A stretch of DNA of 25,238 nt from positions 1 to 25,238 of the forward strand of contig JANBPT010000713.1 of assembly GCA_027575765.1 (NCBI GenBank), read 5' to 3'. Origin of the DNA: Tieghemiomyces parasiticus. Lineage: Eukaryota > Kickxellomycota > Dimargaritomycetes > Dimargaritales > Dimargaritaceae. Positions 1 through 11,100 of the stretch are shown piece by piece. Under the pieces are notes generated by a model. That model made no database searches, was not told the DNA's origin, and saw only the letters and a program-made list of their open reading frames with translations. A program made the position numbers and the translations under genes. Positions within the stretch are counted from its first letter, which is position 1. Each line of letters begins with the position of its first letter.

Positions 1-207
1 CCGGACGCCATCACTGCACTTCGCCCGTACCAGGTAAATGAGTCACAGTTCCCGGGTGAAGTCTCGGCCAGCCATGACGGTGACCGACTGAATCTGGTCA
101 TGATGACGGGTCACAGGAACAGTATCCTTGCTGGCTCCATGGAACGCCTCTTTACCGCCTGGGTCGGGGCGGTGCGACAACTGCTAGACGTCGCTCGAGA
201 TATCTAA
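1..207 (+). CDS. C-terminal fragment, possibly the end of a condensation-type (NRPS C/E) domain
   Basis: Frame 1 is open from the first base to a TAA at 205-207 and gives 68 residues; the 5' part lies outside the window. The pattern FPGEVSASHDGDRLNLVMMT, followed by an amphipathic stretch MERLFTAWVGAVRQLLDVA, resembles the last strand and closing helix of NRPS condensation or epimerisation domains, where a strand of the type 'E-S-x-x-x-D-G-x-L' precedes a helix that ends the domain. This is pattern resemblance only. No catalytic HHxxxD motif is inside the window, so enzyme class and activity cannot be judged. A CAG/GTAAAT sequence at about 31-39 could be a splice donor, but the frame stays open through it and the downstream residues look coding, so I read it as exon. 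Confidence 0.4.
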   Translation, partial: PDAITALRPYQVNESQFPGEVSASHDGDRLNLVMMTGHRNSILAGSMERLFTAWVGAVRQLLDVARDI

Positions 208-2503
208 GCCCTAATACCCCGTACTTTGCATATTCTTCTATGCCAAGATTTATCCTAATAACCTTTTCTCGGCTATTTTCTCCTCAATCATGAATTCTAC
301 CACCTGTCTGAGTTGTGATGATCTAAATGTTTACCTTCAGTTACCCTACTGGAGTACAATCGGTATCATTGGATTTTTTTTAATGATCCTCGTAATGAAC
401 TGCCATGTAGTAATCAAATACTGTACTTTATGAGTCGGCCAGGTTTCGGAAAGGACAAATTGGTTGATAAGATACCCAAGGGGGCCGGTTTTATTGAATA
501 ATGCCCAAGTAATGAGCAATAAATGTGGGTAATGATAATCAAGGTCTGTGGTATCTTTCGGTGCGTTGGTAACTTGGGCCTGGGTCTGTTGAAGCTTGGT
601 TTAGTCGTGGCATGCGAGGTTTTATAAGCGCAGTAGTAATACAGCAGAGGAGTGAGTCGTAGCAAAAAAGACGGAGATTTAAAGAGGACATACCAGTCAG
701 TAGTGCAGGAGCATGCAAGAGTTAAATAGGTCATTGAAGGCACAGTGTACCTTGAGGTGTTGGAGGGGTATCCTGAGGGTGCGTGGCAAGTGGGACGTGA
801 GAGTCTGATAATGGCGATTTCGAGCACAGCAAACCAGTGGTAACATAGTATATCCTGTATATAATCGTTTCAGACAAATGTATTACGATTTTATCCCTTC
901 GCAGTATCTATACTCCCCCTCACCGCAGAGCTGCGAACGTCCGCATCCACTTAAGCCCCTACTTGACTCGTTCTACTGATGGGTCCTACCGCTGTACAAA
1001 TAACCGGCCCGCTATTTTTACAGCCACTGCTTTCTTCAAGCGCACTTGGGGCTAGGACACTCGTTGAATAACACTGATCAGCCTGGTGGGAGTAGGGTGG
1101 CGAACCTTACTGATGAAGGAGCCCCGACTCGACAGCGAACAAGTAGGCAAGACCTGTCGCAGTTCTTTCGCCACCATGACGCTTTCCATTACAGGAAACA
1201 AGGATTGGACTGCGACGCTAACGAGTGGAACTCTCACAACTTCGCCTCTTATCAATGCCATAGCTGGCAGTGATTTACAACCAATTTCCTCCAATCCTTC
1301 ACTGAGGTGAACAGCTAATTATTGGACTGCAGTGTTGTTGGTAGTGTGGGCTGGTCTCGTGGCTCCAGATCACTACCTAGTTCCGACCGCTAAGAATGGA
1401 GACTTTTAGATGGTCCAATGCGAACTCAAGCACGCCAAAGCTATTTGGTAACGTGAACTCGCCTGACTCCCATGCTACGACCACAGAGCTCTCTTTTCTA
1501 CATAAATAGGATGGCTCTCCCGACTAATTCACTATGGTAGCTATATCAATAAATAATGGGTAGAAGTCTTTTTTTAACCCTTTCACTCTACCCGTATGCG
1601 TAAGTCGAGGAATAGTTGTAAAACCGTTAACTCGTCACGGGTATAGGCTCAGTCTAAGGGAGATCTAATGTGAGCTGTGAATGGTTCCAGATACACACGA
1701 CCGTTGGTGAAATGCGTAGTCTGCCGTATGCAAGGTGGGTATGGAGAAACAGAACATTCGGCAAATCCGCCAAGTTGAGGGTTTCGAAGGCTCGATGCAC
1801 GCCTTATTACGTTGCCACCATGGTATACAAGTGTGGAGGATCTAAGCTATGGCTAGCCAGGTGGCCTGTTATAGATCAGTAAAGGATTGTGATGGGCTAA
1901 GGTGTATCGGGCCAGCTCGTTAGATCCCATCGGTGCGGCTCAAGGCGTTCCTTTTTAGGGCACTGCAGATTGAGATTCGGCATATTTACCGACAGCTCCG
2001 GCCAATAAAGGGAGGGGGGTCAATCCCCAATATACAACGACTTCGTAGTGGTCGCCGCGTGGCTTCTGAATTGGATAATGGCCAGAAGGGGTGCTAAGGC
2101 TTCGGACATTTTTGCATCTGCGTTCTGTAAGGGGCAGGGGACTTTTAGCTGGCGCTGTTGTAATGTCCCCCTGACCTACCTGTCGCTGAGCTGGCTGTAG
2201 TCATCGCCCCCCTGTGTACGTTTCATACCCTTATCTGCGGTTTGCTTGCATCGGAGTTTCCGCTCGCTCTCAATCGGACCCCTCCAATAGCAGTTAACCG
2301 CTGGCCGGTTTAACAAAGGAATTGGACAATAGCACCCCCTTCTTTCTCAGTAGATAGAGGGTTCCATTCTTCCATCGTTGCCGTGCACTAATCCGCTGGC
2401 CACCAATTCCCTCCCTTCCTCACGCTTCGCAGGGTACCTGTAATTCAGCAACGCATCTTACCTTGACTTACTGCTTACTTTCCTAGACATCCATCCCAAT
2501 CCG
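208..2503. other. gene-free stretch
   Basis: No supportable gene. Open frames here (for example 414-827 minus, 1046-1310 on both strands, 1670-1882 plus) are short, have no recognisable domain or codon bias, and overlap each other on opposite strands. No tRNA-like A/B boxes, terminal repeats or tandem arrays were found. The last ~100 bases before 2504 are pyrimidine-leaning and probably hold the ADAM gene promoter and leader; no clear TATA box is visible. Confidence 0.5.
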
Positions 2504-5500
2504 ATGTTTCGTCCGTGCCTCGCCTTGTACCTCTTCCTAGTGGGTAAGTTCGGGGTCCGACCGTAGCCTAGAGCCACAAGAAGGATACCATACAGGGTAC
2601 ACGGGCAAGTATTCCTAGTATGGGAAAGAACAGTATTCATTGGAACATGCACTTCCACATCGCAAGGGAATCTAAGTGACTACCTTAATATCTATCTTAA
2701 TTAGTTGCCTTGCTCTCCTGCCCACTCATATAACCGACGTCGCAGCGGCGGCCGCCGTCACCCACCGAGATTCCCTTCGACCCATCGGTCGGTTCGAAAC
2801 CCCCACCACACCGCGCGTTACGGTGTTTCCCCGTCAGCTGGCCCCGCATCTCCTCCGCCGGTCGCTCCACGACCCTACACAAGGCCCGGCCAGTTTCCCC
2901 CACGGCCCACTGGTCGCTCCGCTCGGTCATGACGATATTTTCCGGCTTGAGCTTGACGCTTTCGGAACGACGTTCCGTTTCTTATTAGAACCCAACCACG
3001 ATCTATTTCATCCCGAGCTGTTTGCATCGACCACTATGCCAGATGGTAAGGCATCCCAGCGGGAAAGATTCAGAGTGTTCAAGGGCACCGTGGTTGACTT
3101 GGGTCGACCACCAGCACCACCGCCATACACTGATTTAAGTAGCATGGATACCTTAACGTTGACCGAGGCGGCGGCGCTTGCGGGTACAATCGACCGGTAC
3201 CTTGCCGGTGATGCCCGTCTAACGGTATTTGAAACCAGGTAAGCTGACCCCCTCTCCCCCAGAAGGGCGACCATCTAGCTTTACCATGACTCTCGATTGT
3301 AGCACATGGTATCCCAGCTCATCAACCACTCCCCTCCGGATCAGTAGCGCTCACCCAAATTTTTACCGCACCTACCCCGGCCCCCATTAGCGACAATGGT
3401 CAGCCGGTGTTTGATGGCTCCTTCCACTTGGACGGGGTGGCCTATCACATTAAGCCCGTCGCCGTCTACGCCAACACGCGTTTGCCGCACGATCCAGCCC
3501 CTCATCCCGATACCGACTCGCCGATGGTGGTGTACCGCAGCTCGGATTATTTAACGTCGGCTGGCCAAGCCGACAACCCCTTAATAGCCTCTACGAACGT
3601 AACCCCATCCGCTCCACCTCCCTCCGGCAACGGCACGCACTGCGGGGCTCAGACGCACCCAGAAAACTACGAACGGGCCCTGGCGGCTGTCGACTCTCAC
3701 CTTGAGGCTGGGCCTTGGGGCCCCGAGTTCTTGCCCGTTTCACCTGCAGCGCCACTCTGGCGCCGCGGCCTATTTTCCGGTCCCACACCACAGGAGGTAA
3801 TTCAACAGCGCCGCGCGGCAACCCTGTCCTCCGCCTGTCCGGTCAACAAACGAGTAGCTTACTTTGGGGTGGCGGCGGACTGCACGTACCTAAGCGTGTA
3901 CCAAACGCCCGACAAGGTGCGGGCGCAGATCCTGAGCAACTGGAACCAAGCCTCGGCGGTCTACGAGCGGCAGTTCAATGTGATGCTCGGAGTCATCGAT
4001 ATGCGGATTATGGATGCCGGGTGCCCAACTAAACCCGACGCCCAGGTTGCGTGGAATCGCGGGTGCGACCAGGGCTACTCGATTGAGAGCCGGCTAAGTG
4101 ACTTTAGTTACTGGCGTGGCCAGCTGTCAAAGTCTAACGATAGTGCGGCACTCTGGCACCTCATGACCAACTGCGCGTCCGGCTCCGAGGTCGGAATTGC
4201 CTGGCTTGGAACACTATGCCAGACCACCGCCCAGACCTCCTCCACCGGCGGTGATGGGACCTATGTCTCGGGGACGGCCGTATCGGCTGTGAGCCGCGAA
4301 GAGTGGCAGATCGTTGCCCATGAAATCGGCCATAATTTTGGGGCCGCCCATGACTGCGACGACTCGACCTGTCCGTGTGCGGCCGGTAGTAACTGCTCGT
4401 GCTGCCCGTGTACCGACAAGTGCAGCTGTGATGCTAACTACATCATGAACCCGACGAACCCTGTCAAGACCAACGATTTCAGTCCGTGCTCGGCCACTAG
4501 CATTTGCGCCACCATTGCCAGCTCCGGATCGTGCCTGGCCGACCCGGGTGCCAAACCCATCTTAGGTACCGCCATGTGCGGCAACGGAATTCGTGAGGAC
4601 GGGGAGGAGTGCGACTGCGGCACGGCCGACACCTGCGCCAAGGATCGGTGTTGTGACGGGTCCACGTGTAAATTAAAGTCGGGCGCGGCCTGCAGCGCGT
4701 CCAATGCGCTCTGCTGCGACGGCGCCACCTGCCAGGTCAGACCGGCCAACGTCACCTGCCGCGCGAAGTACTCCGAATGTGACGTGGCCGAGGTGTGCGA
4801 CGGCCTCCGTCCGGAATGTCCTGCCGACGAGCGGATCCCGGACGGCACTTCTTGTACATTATCCCCAAACGGTACCGCGAATGGCTCGGGCGTGGCGACT
4901 AGCCAGCTCCATGACCTCCAGTGCGCGAGCGGCCAATGTACCTCCCGCGACGCCCAGTGTATCGCCCGGGGTGGTGCGCTAAACATTACGCAACGCTGTA
5001 CCCTCAACATTGGGGTCGACCCGTGTGATCTTCAGTGCAACAGCCCGCGCGACGCCCTCGGGTGTATCTTCATGTCGGGAAGTTTTCTCGACGGCACTAC
5101 GTGCGGGTTCCATGCCAGATGCGCCCGCGGCGTGTGTACCGGGGAAAACGGATTTTACACTTTTCTCCTGCTCTTCCAAAAGAATCTGGCCGTCGCCGTC
5201 CCGGTCACCATTCTGGTCGGGTTGGTAGCCCTGCTGCTGCTGTATACGATGATTCGCTGGCTGTTTTGCGGAGGTAGGCCGAGAAATCATCAACAAGTCA
5301 CCCAAGGGGGTGGAGGTCGGTGGACATGGTTTGCCGGCCACAAGACGCCCCCGCCGTCCGGTATCCACACCCCAACGGGGGTCCCTGTTGCCGGTGGGTA
5401 TCGTAACCTGGACGGTGATACTGGGTACCCGGTCCATCACGTACCATACCGGCCAGGACCACCTCCGCAACCCACCGTGATGAGCTCGTACGACGGCCAT

Positions 5501-5530
5501 ACCTACCCGCTTCAGGACATGCGTCGTTAG
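2504..5530 (+). CDS. ADAM-family membrane metalloprotease with disintegrin domain (three exons)
   Basis: Model: exons 2504-2543, 2746-3238 and 3391-5530; 2673 nt, 890 residues. Introns are 202 nt (TGG/GTAAGTT...GTCGCAG) and 152 nt (CAG/GTAAGC...CCATTAG), and both phases fit. Exon 1 plus the start of exon 2 encode a signal peptide, MFRPCLALYLFLVAAAAV. Order: prodomain with the fungal-type segment VFDGSFHLDGVAYHIK and a candidate cysteine switch (HCGA, Cys ~262); catalytic domain ~327-560 with zinc site HEIGHNFGAAHD (~488-499) and Met-turn YIMNP (Met ~530); disintegrin domain ~574-666 with CDCG and YSECDVAEVCDG; Cys-rich part; transmembrane helix ~776-800; proline-rich cytoplasmic tail. Dibasic RR sites before ~327 could be maturation sites. 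The family acts as cell-surface or secretory-pathway proteases; substrates are unknown. The exon 2 frame has no usable upstream ATG, which forced the search for exon 1. The catalytic motif is intact, so the protease is probably active. Confidence 0.9.
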
Positions 5531-6147
5531 CGCTGTGCATACCCCCGGTCGTCACCGTCTGGCGTATGCTGATTTCTATTATAATATTATCGAGCCGCTC
5601 CATCTAGATTATTATGGCGGTTTACTGTCGGATAGGCAGCCGGCGTAATGGTTACCCGGTCTATCAAGCCAATCCGTCTAGTGTGGTGATAGCAGGGGGT
5701 GGGGGGGCACCACTTCCGTACCCGCGACGCCCACTCCCCTACCAATGGCCAAGTAGTGAACCAAGAATCTGCGGCCACCTGCGCGAGTATAGGGAGGGCT
5801 CTTGCCCTAGATCATCGTGACTTCTCACTCTTCCCCTCACACACGGATTCGTTACCGTACCCACTTTCTCCTGGGTTGAGACCCATCTTCTTGTTAATTC
5901 ATATTCCTTCCATATTCTATTTTCCACCCACTCATATTCCGATAAACGTTCATATTCAACACACTAGATTTTGATATCTCTGCTCGTCACCGCAGTCACC
6001 TGGGAGGCCGATTGTAATCGGAGTGCTAGAATGCAGATATATAGATATATATATTTATAAACATTTGAATACGAGAAGAGAAAGGTAGGTGTATAGTGGC
6101 TACATAACTCGTATAGATCATAATAATTTAAAAAATGGGTGAGATGA
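5531..6147. other. convergent intergenic spacer (3' ends of two genes)
   Basis: AT-rich spacer between the stop codons of the ADAM gene (plus) and the TFIIB-like gene (minus), which converge. It holds AT-rich tracts such as TTATAATATTAT near 5578 and a TA-rich microsatellite at 6036-6060, likely part of the two 3' ends. No canonical AATAAA was seen on either strand close to the stops. No gene supported. Confidence 0.5.
6036..6060. repeat. TA-rich simple repeat
   Basis: Imperfect (TA)n tract, GATATATAGATATATATATT and flanking bases, in the convergent spacer. Similar short TA tracts occur near 12538-12555 and 18855-18873. They are simple-sequence tracts; a role in 3' end formation here is only a guess. 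Confidence 0.6.
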
Positions 6148-8150
6148 TTAGGGACCCATTTCGCACGAAGTTGGTGTTGACGGCAGATCTGCTGATGCAT
6201 AGCTGTCACGACATGCCCTATATACCAGTCCATAGAAATTGGCCGGCAGTAGGTCGATGACATACCGTTGGAGGATGGCGTGCCCCTTTTTGATAGTGTT
6301 TGGAGTGGTTACCATGACCTTAGCGATATCATTAATGGTCAGGTCAGGCCACAACAAATCGGTTGGCGGTAGTGAGCGAGTGGCGGTTACCGACTTATCG
6401 CTAGTAGTAGTGGTACCCGACATGTTGAGTAAGGCCGGGCCCTGACCTCCGCCATGGGGACCGGAGGAAGCTGCGACCAGCCCGAGCGGATGGTTAGTAG
6501 AGGTAAGCAGCGCGCGCAGTTGTTCATTGAGATCTTCGAAGCTCGCGTAAGCCAGGTACTGCTCAGCTGCGGCGGTGTTTGAAGATAACGTCGAAATGTG
6601 TTGGCGAAGGTAATTGAGGCGCCACCGTTCGAACCCACGGATGAATTCCGGGGGCCGGGATGAGTACTTGTCCTTGATGGCCGTATTCTCGGCAATCGAT
6701 TTAGGCGGAACGGACGGGCGGGATGGGTCATAGGTCGGGAGGTGGCGAGCATAGTGGCGAAACTGGAGGAGAGTGAGCCAGAGGATGGCGCCAATGATGG
6801 AACTACTTGGTAGACCGGACATGATACCGGTGCTCTCAATCTTCACCAAGACCTGGTTGGCCGCGGCGACGAAGGTGTGCTCCGGGAGGCGCAGTTTGCC
6901 ATTGGCTGCCACGTGGAGCTGTTGGGACAAGGGTAGCGATTGCTGCTTGGGCGGGAAAACGTCGCAGCCGTAGATGCCCTTGAGGACACCCACAAAGTCG
7001 TTGACCTTGGCCAGCTTCACTGTAGGGAGCGCCTGGCGGATGGTTTTGATTGTAGGCGTGAGCCCGTAGGCGTAAACAGTCATGATGATAACCGCACCCA
7101 TGAGGGCCTTGCAGTTGTTGTTGGGTTGGCGGGCTGTCACGCTACGGTGTTTCTGGGCCTCAGAGAAGGCACGACAGACCTCGGCCTGAATGGTGGGCCC
7201 CAGCTGCAGAGCTTGCCACTCGTCCACGGTCAGAACGTCCTCGGAACGCAGCACCACGGTCTTCCGGCGGCGCGGCTTGAGATGCCCAGCCGTAGCCTGG
7301 CGGATGGTGGGCTCTGGCGCGGCGGCGGGTGATGAGTTCTCCGAGAAAACGTCGGTGCACAAAGCCACGGATCCAGCCGTGTAACGGCGAGGCATCTTCT
7401 TGCGGGACGGGCTTGTCGTCCTCGCGAGCCGCGGCAGAGATACGGGCGGTATGGCAGTTAATAACGATGCAGAGCTCGTGCTGGAGGGAGATAGGGGTAC
7501 ATCGGTGCCTACCGAATTGAGTAAGAAAGATAGTGACATTTGGTGACCGGGCGTACGAACAGGTTTGGGTGAGAGGTGAGGGATCGGTGGATATGAGGCT
7601 ACCCGCGTTGGTGACGGCGACGATGGTGACGATGTCGGTCCCGCTAACGAGGAGTCCTCGGGATAGGCCAAAGGGCTAAAAATGGAAGGTCCGGGTATCC
7701 TGGGGCAATCAGGCAACGGTGACGTGGGTGGCAACGAGACTGGGATAGTTCAAATGGAACGATAAGGAGGGAGCGATATAGGCGGTACAAGCGTGTGGCA
7801 AGGGGCGGGGGGGGAGTTCATTTCAGAATATTAGTTGTGAAGTTAGAGCGGGGGTGAGATATGTTTAATAGCCACCGCTGGTCAGTGTCAGAGGGGCACT
7901 AGTACACCGCGTCTTGTAGGTTTGCAACGAAATACTTACCCGTGTTAATTAGGAAGCCGTCATTCTCAGGACGCTTGTTTAACGGGACCAACTCCTCACG
8001 TTTCTCAATAGGGATGAGGATGCAGTCAGGGGTAGCGTTATCATCAGCGGTGAGAGCCGGCCGCTTTCCCTTGTCGGAAGATTTCAGGCCCCGCTCGAGC
8101 GGTCGAGTGCCTGCGGCTTCGGTCTGGACCAGGGGCCGTTTGGCGGCCAT
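6148..8150 (-). CDS. TFIIB-like cyclin-fold protein lacking a zinc ribbon (two exons)
   Basis: Model on the minus strand: exon 1 8150-7940 and exon 2 7739-6148; 1803 nt, 600 residues. The 200-nt intron has donor CGG/GTAAGT and acceptor CTATCCCAG after a pyrimidine-rich stretch; phase 1 matches. ATG 8150 has A at -3 and G at +4. Residues ~75-245 are Ser/Pro-rich and probably disordered, with basic patches (RKKMPRRY, KPRRRK). Residues ~250-328 fit TFIIB cyclin repeat 1 (NNNCKALMGAVIIMTVYAYG, then PTIKTIRQ). The second repeat is split: ~356-399 (GIMSGLPSSSIIGAILWLTL) and ~532-572 (LTINDIAKVMVTTPNTIKKG ending YVIDLLPANF), separated by ~130 extra residues. TFIIB-family proteins bridge promoter DNA, TBP and RNA polymerase. 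No N-terminal Cys-x-x-Cys zinc ribbon is present (only one Cys in exon 1), so polymerase recruitment in the usual way is doubtful. It could be a divergent TFIIB paralogue or another cyclin-box protein. Confidence 0.7.
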
Positions 8151-11100
8151 AGTTAGAGGACGGGAGGAACCGGCTGCGTGGCGCCCGGTAACGAAGACGT
8201 AGAAAGGGCGGTTCCAAATAGACCCTATAGCTATTGGTGGCGCCTAATGAAGTCACGGCCAATCAGACAGCTTAAGGGGCGGAAGGGCTGTTTGCAGCGG
8301 ACAAGTGCTTTCCAGTGTTGGCAGTGGTGAAATTGAGTCGAAGCAAGGGTGCAAAGTAGCTGATGAGGCAAGGTGGCAAGCCCAGGGGAAGCGTACGGGT
8401 GGGGTGGTGATACATTCGATGGGCGCAAGCCTGGCCAGTTATCAAGAAGCGAGAATGATTAAGCACGGGCGGTAAAATGAAGAGCGCGGTGGCACGGTTT
8501 GGATCGAATAAACCCCGACAACTAAAGATGGCGAGGGAGGGTGAATTTAGGCACGTAAGGTGGAGACGGCGGGAGGGTCTATTTATAAGAACAGCGGACC
8601 ATCACCCGACCGGCCACCGCCACTGGATACTGACGTCCCTCACTTTCCGCCGCCCCTTAGAAATGTGGGCCCACCTGCCTCGGCCCCTCGTACCTTTCCA
8701 GGCCACACGCAACTTGCCGACCCCACCCTCCTGCCGCGGTGACCACACCAGAGGGCAATTAGGAGCGTGGGAGTGGGGGCCCCCACGGCCCTCGCTGAGT
8801 GTCACTGTTTCCTTCGGCTGACCTGATGATCCCCTCCCCTCGCCAACTGACCGTGTGCATCGTCAAGGCCGACCGGCTGCCCTGTTTGGTCATCACCCTC
8901 CTTCCCCGCTCTTCTCTCGGCCTCCACCTACTCGCCTGTCACAAACAATCACGTCGGCCCCGCGATAGGATCAAGCAAGGAGTTTCCGTGCCACTATACG
9001 TTCTAGGCGGGGGCCCAGTGCGGGAATCAATGCGTACCAAGAATTGTGGGACCTCCAACTGCGATTGATGGATAGAGAGGCCAGCAATCACCGTCCCCTT
9101 CCATCTCCCCAACCCTTGCCCCATACACCGCACAACTTGCTTCTGCCGTCGCCTGCCTTACAGTTTCCCAGTTCCCCTGGCTTGGGAACCTGGCTCTTCG
9201 CCCCTTCCCCCCTCCCTCCATTCCGCCGAGGAGCCGGTGCCTTTTATCAGATGGCACAGAGGCCATCGCCTAGAGTGAAGCTAGTATAGAGAGGTGAGGA
9301 AGCAGAGGCTGGTGACAGAACGGCAGTAGACCAACACTTGTGGTTTATGTGCTCGAGTTTACCTCCGGCGCGCCTTGATTGCTATTAAGATCTGTACTTC
9401 TGACCCTCCGCTTACCGGTCATTGACGAGGTGCTTCTAGTGGAAAGGGAGGGGATAGCACACTTCACTTAGAGCGAGCGGTCTGTGGATAGCGTTTAGTC
9501 TTGCGTCCTTAGCAAAGGAATGCCGTACGCCATCCAGGCCCAAAATAAAATGCGAGGTGTTGACTTGGGCAACGAACCCCCTTACCCTGAGACCCTTTTA
9601 AACCGGTCCCATGGAGTGAATGGAATGCAAAATACCTGTATGGAATACAACAGGGGAACAGTGCATCATCCCGACACATCGCCACCCTGGTGGCCAGGGC
9701 CGCTTCCGCCTGCTTGGAGGGGATTTGTGCCAGTTAATATTGGTGCATCTGGGGTGTCACATTGGCGGTCTAGGGTATCGATCGGCCACCCACCGTCACC
9801 CTGAAGGGATACAGAGCGGATTGCTGTGGGAGATGGTCGCAGTCGTCTAAATGAACACGGCACCTTCAGCACAGACACGAGCGTCCCAGCGTCGTACCAA
9901 TGGATCCCACCGTCTCCCGTTTAATACTTCCTAGTTCATCAATCGACTTGGGGCTTGGTATATTAGGGGTTGGGTTACCTGAATGTGATCGAAACCCTCC
10001 CTCTAGTTGACCACCCTGGCCTGGTATCCACAACAATGCTGTATTTCACTTGCGAATCCTCCTCGTCTCTACGAATCTGACTCCGAATTCCCAGCGGCGT
10101 GCTTCCAGATATACCCGCTGGTCTGGCCAGGTCATTCGGAACCAGCTACTAGCGAACGAACCCGAGGCGGGTCGCACGACTATCGTCGGCTTCACAATCC
10201 GTGCTACCGTTTCCTCAGGAGGGGTCGCTAACAGTATATACTAAGTGCGGGCCCGCCCTAGCCCAAATATCACCGGGCCTCCTACTCCTCCTACCCTTGG
10301 GGGATCCTAATTCACTCACCCACCTTGCCGCTGAGATTCCAGTGTTGTCATAGAGAGGTAATACCTATGCTGGATGTCCATTTTAGGACTAGGCCAGGTG
10401 GGATAATTACGTGGCCGACGGTGGTTTGCTACTCTTCCCATTTATGATGAGATGAGTTTTAAAGGTCTACCCTTTCTGGCCCTACGCACACTCATACACC
10501 TGCCCTCCTGTTCTCCGTATGAATTAACACCATGGAGTAGACGGAAGTTGCGGGTAAGGCTGCAGTAGGTCCGCCTCTGTCCACCAATTAGTGAGACCAA
10601 AGCCGACATGCCATGTGATAGGCTATGTGGTGAAGCATTCGTAGTCCAAAATAATGAAGATGATACGATACCTACATGCCAAGGCCAACACTTTAAAGTA
10701 TAAACGGGTGCTCAAGCCTGGAGACCCTCGCGAGGGATATCTGGGGCTCAAATGTAAACAGCGTCATTCGAGGGAAGTGTGGAATTGCAGGTGATCTTGA
10801 CATCACACGCCCACAACCAGGTTTCTGCCCTAAATCCAAATTGGTTAATATTTTTTTTCAGAGTGGTATATTTGAAGCTGCTGGTGCAGTAGATGTACTC
10901 TATTGAGCTGCCTAGTCGCGAAGGCAATTCACGGGGGGGGGGAGGGGGGAGCGTGCTGACCCGTCCGTTGTCCTCTCCCCTGTCGCCCCCCCCCACCTGG
11001 CAAGCCACTCGGGTGGGCACCGTATATCCAGATCAGCGTCCTCTGTCGCCACCCTCAGCCATTGCCCTCTGCTATTTCGAACGCTACCTAACGTAGCGAC

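Noticed and set aside
1556..1600. Signal-peptide-like mini-exon (MGRSLFLTLSLYPYA) ending in GTAAGTC
   Set aside because: It would need a ~1.1 kb intron to reach the ADAM gene, far longer than the other introns here, and its phase only fits a weaker acceptor. Likely chance.
2676..2745. Start of the ADAM protein at a GTG (2676) with a hydrophobic leader
   Set aside because: GTG is not a normal start in fungal nuclear genes and a stop codon lies directly before it. The spliced first exon from ATG 2504 gives a better signal peptide in phase, and this stretch becomes the end of intron 1.
2791..2801. GGTTCGAAACC, an exact tRNA B-box match
   Set aside because: It lies inside the ADAM coding exon, has no A box upstream at the right distance, and the flanks do not fold into a T arm.
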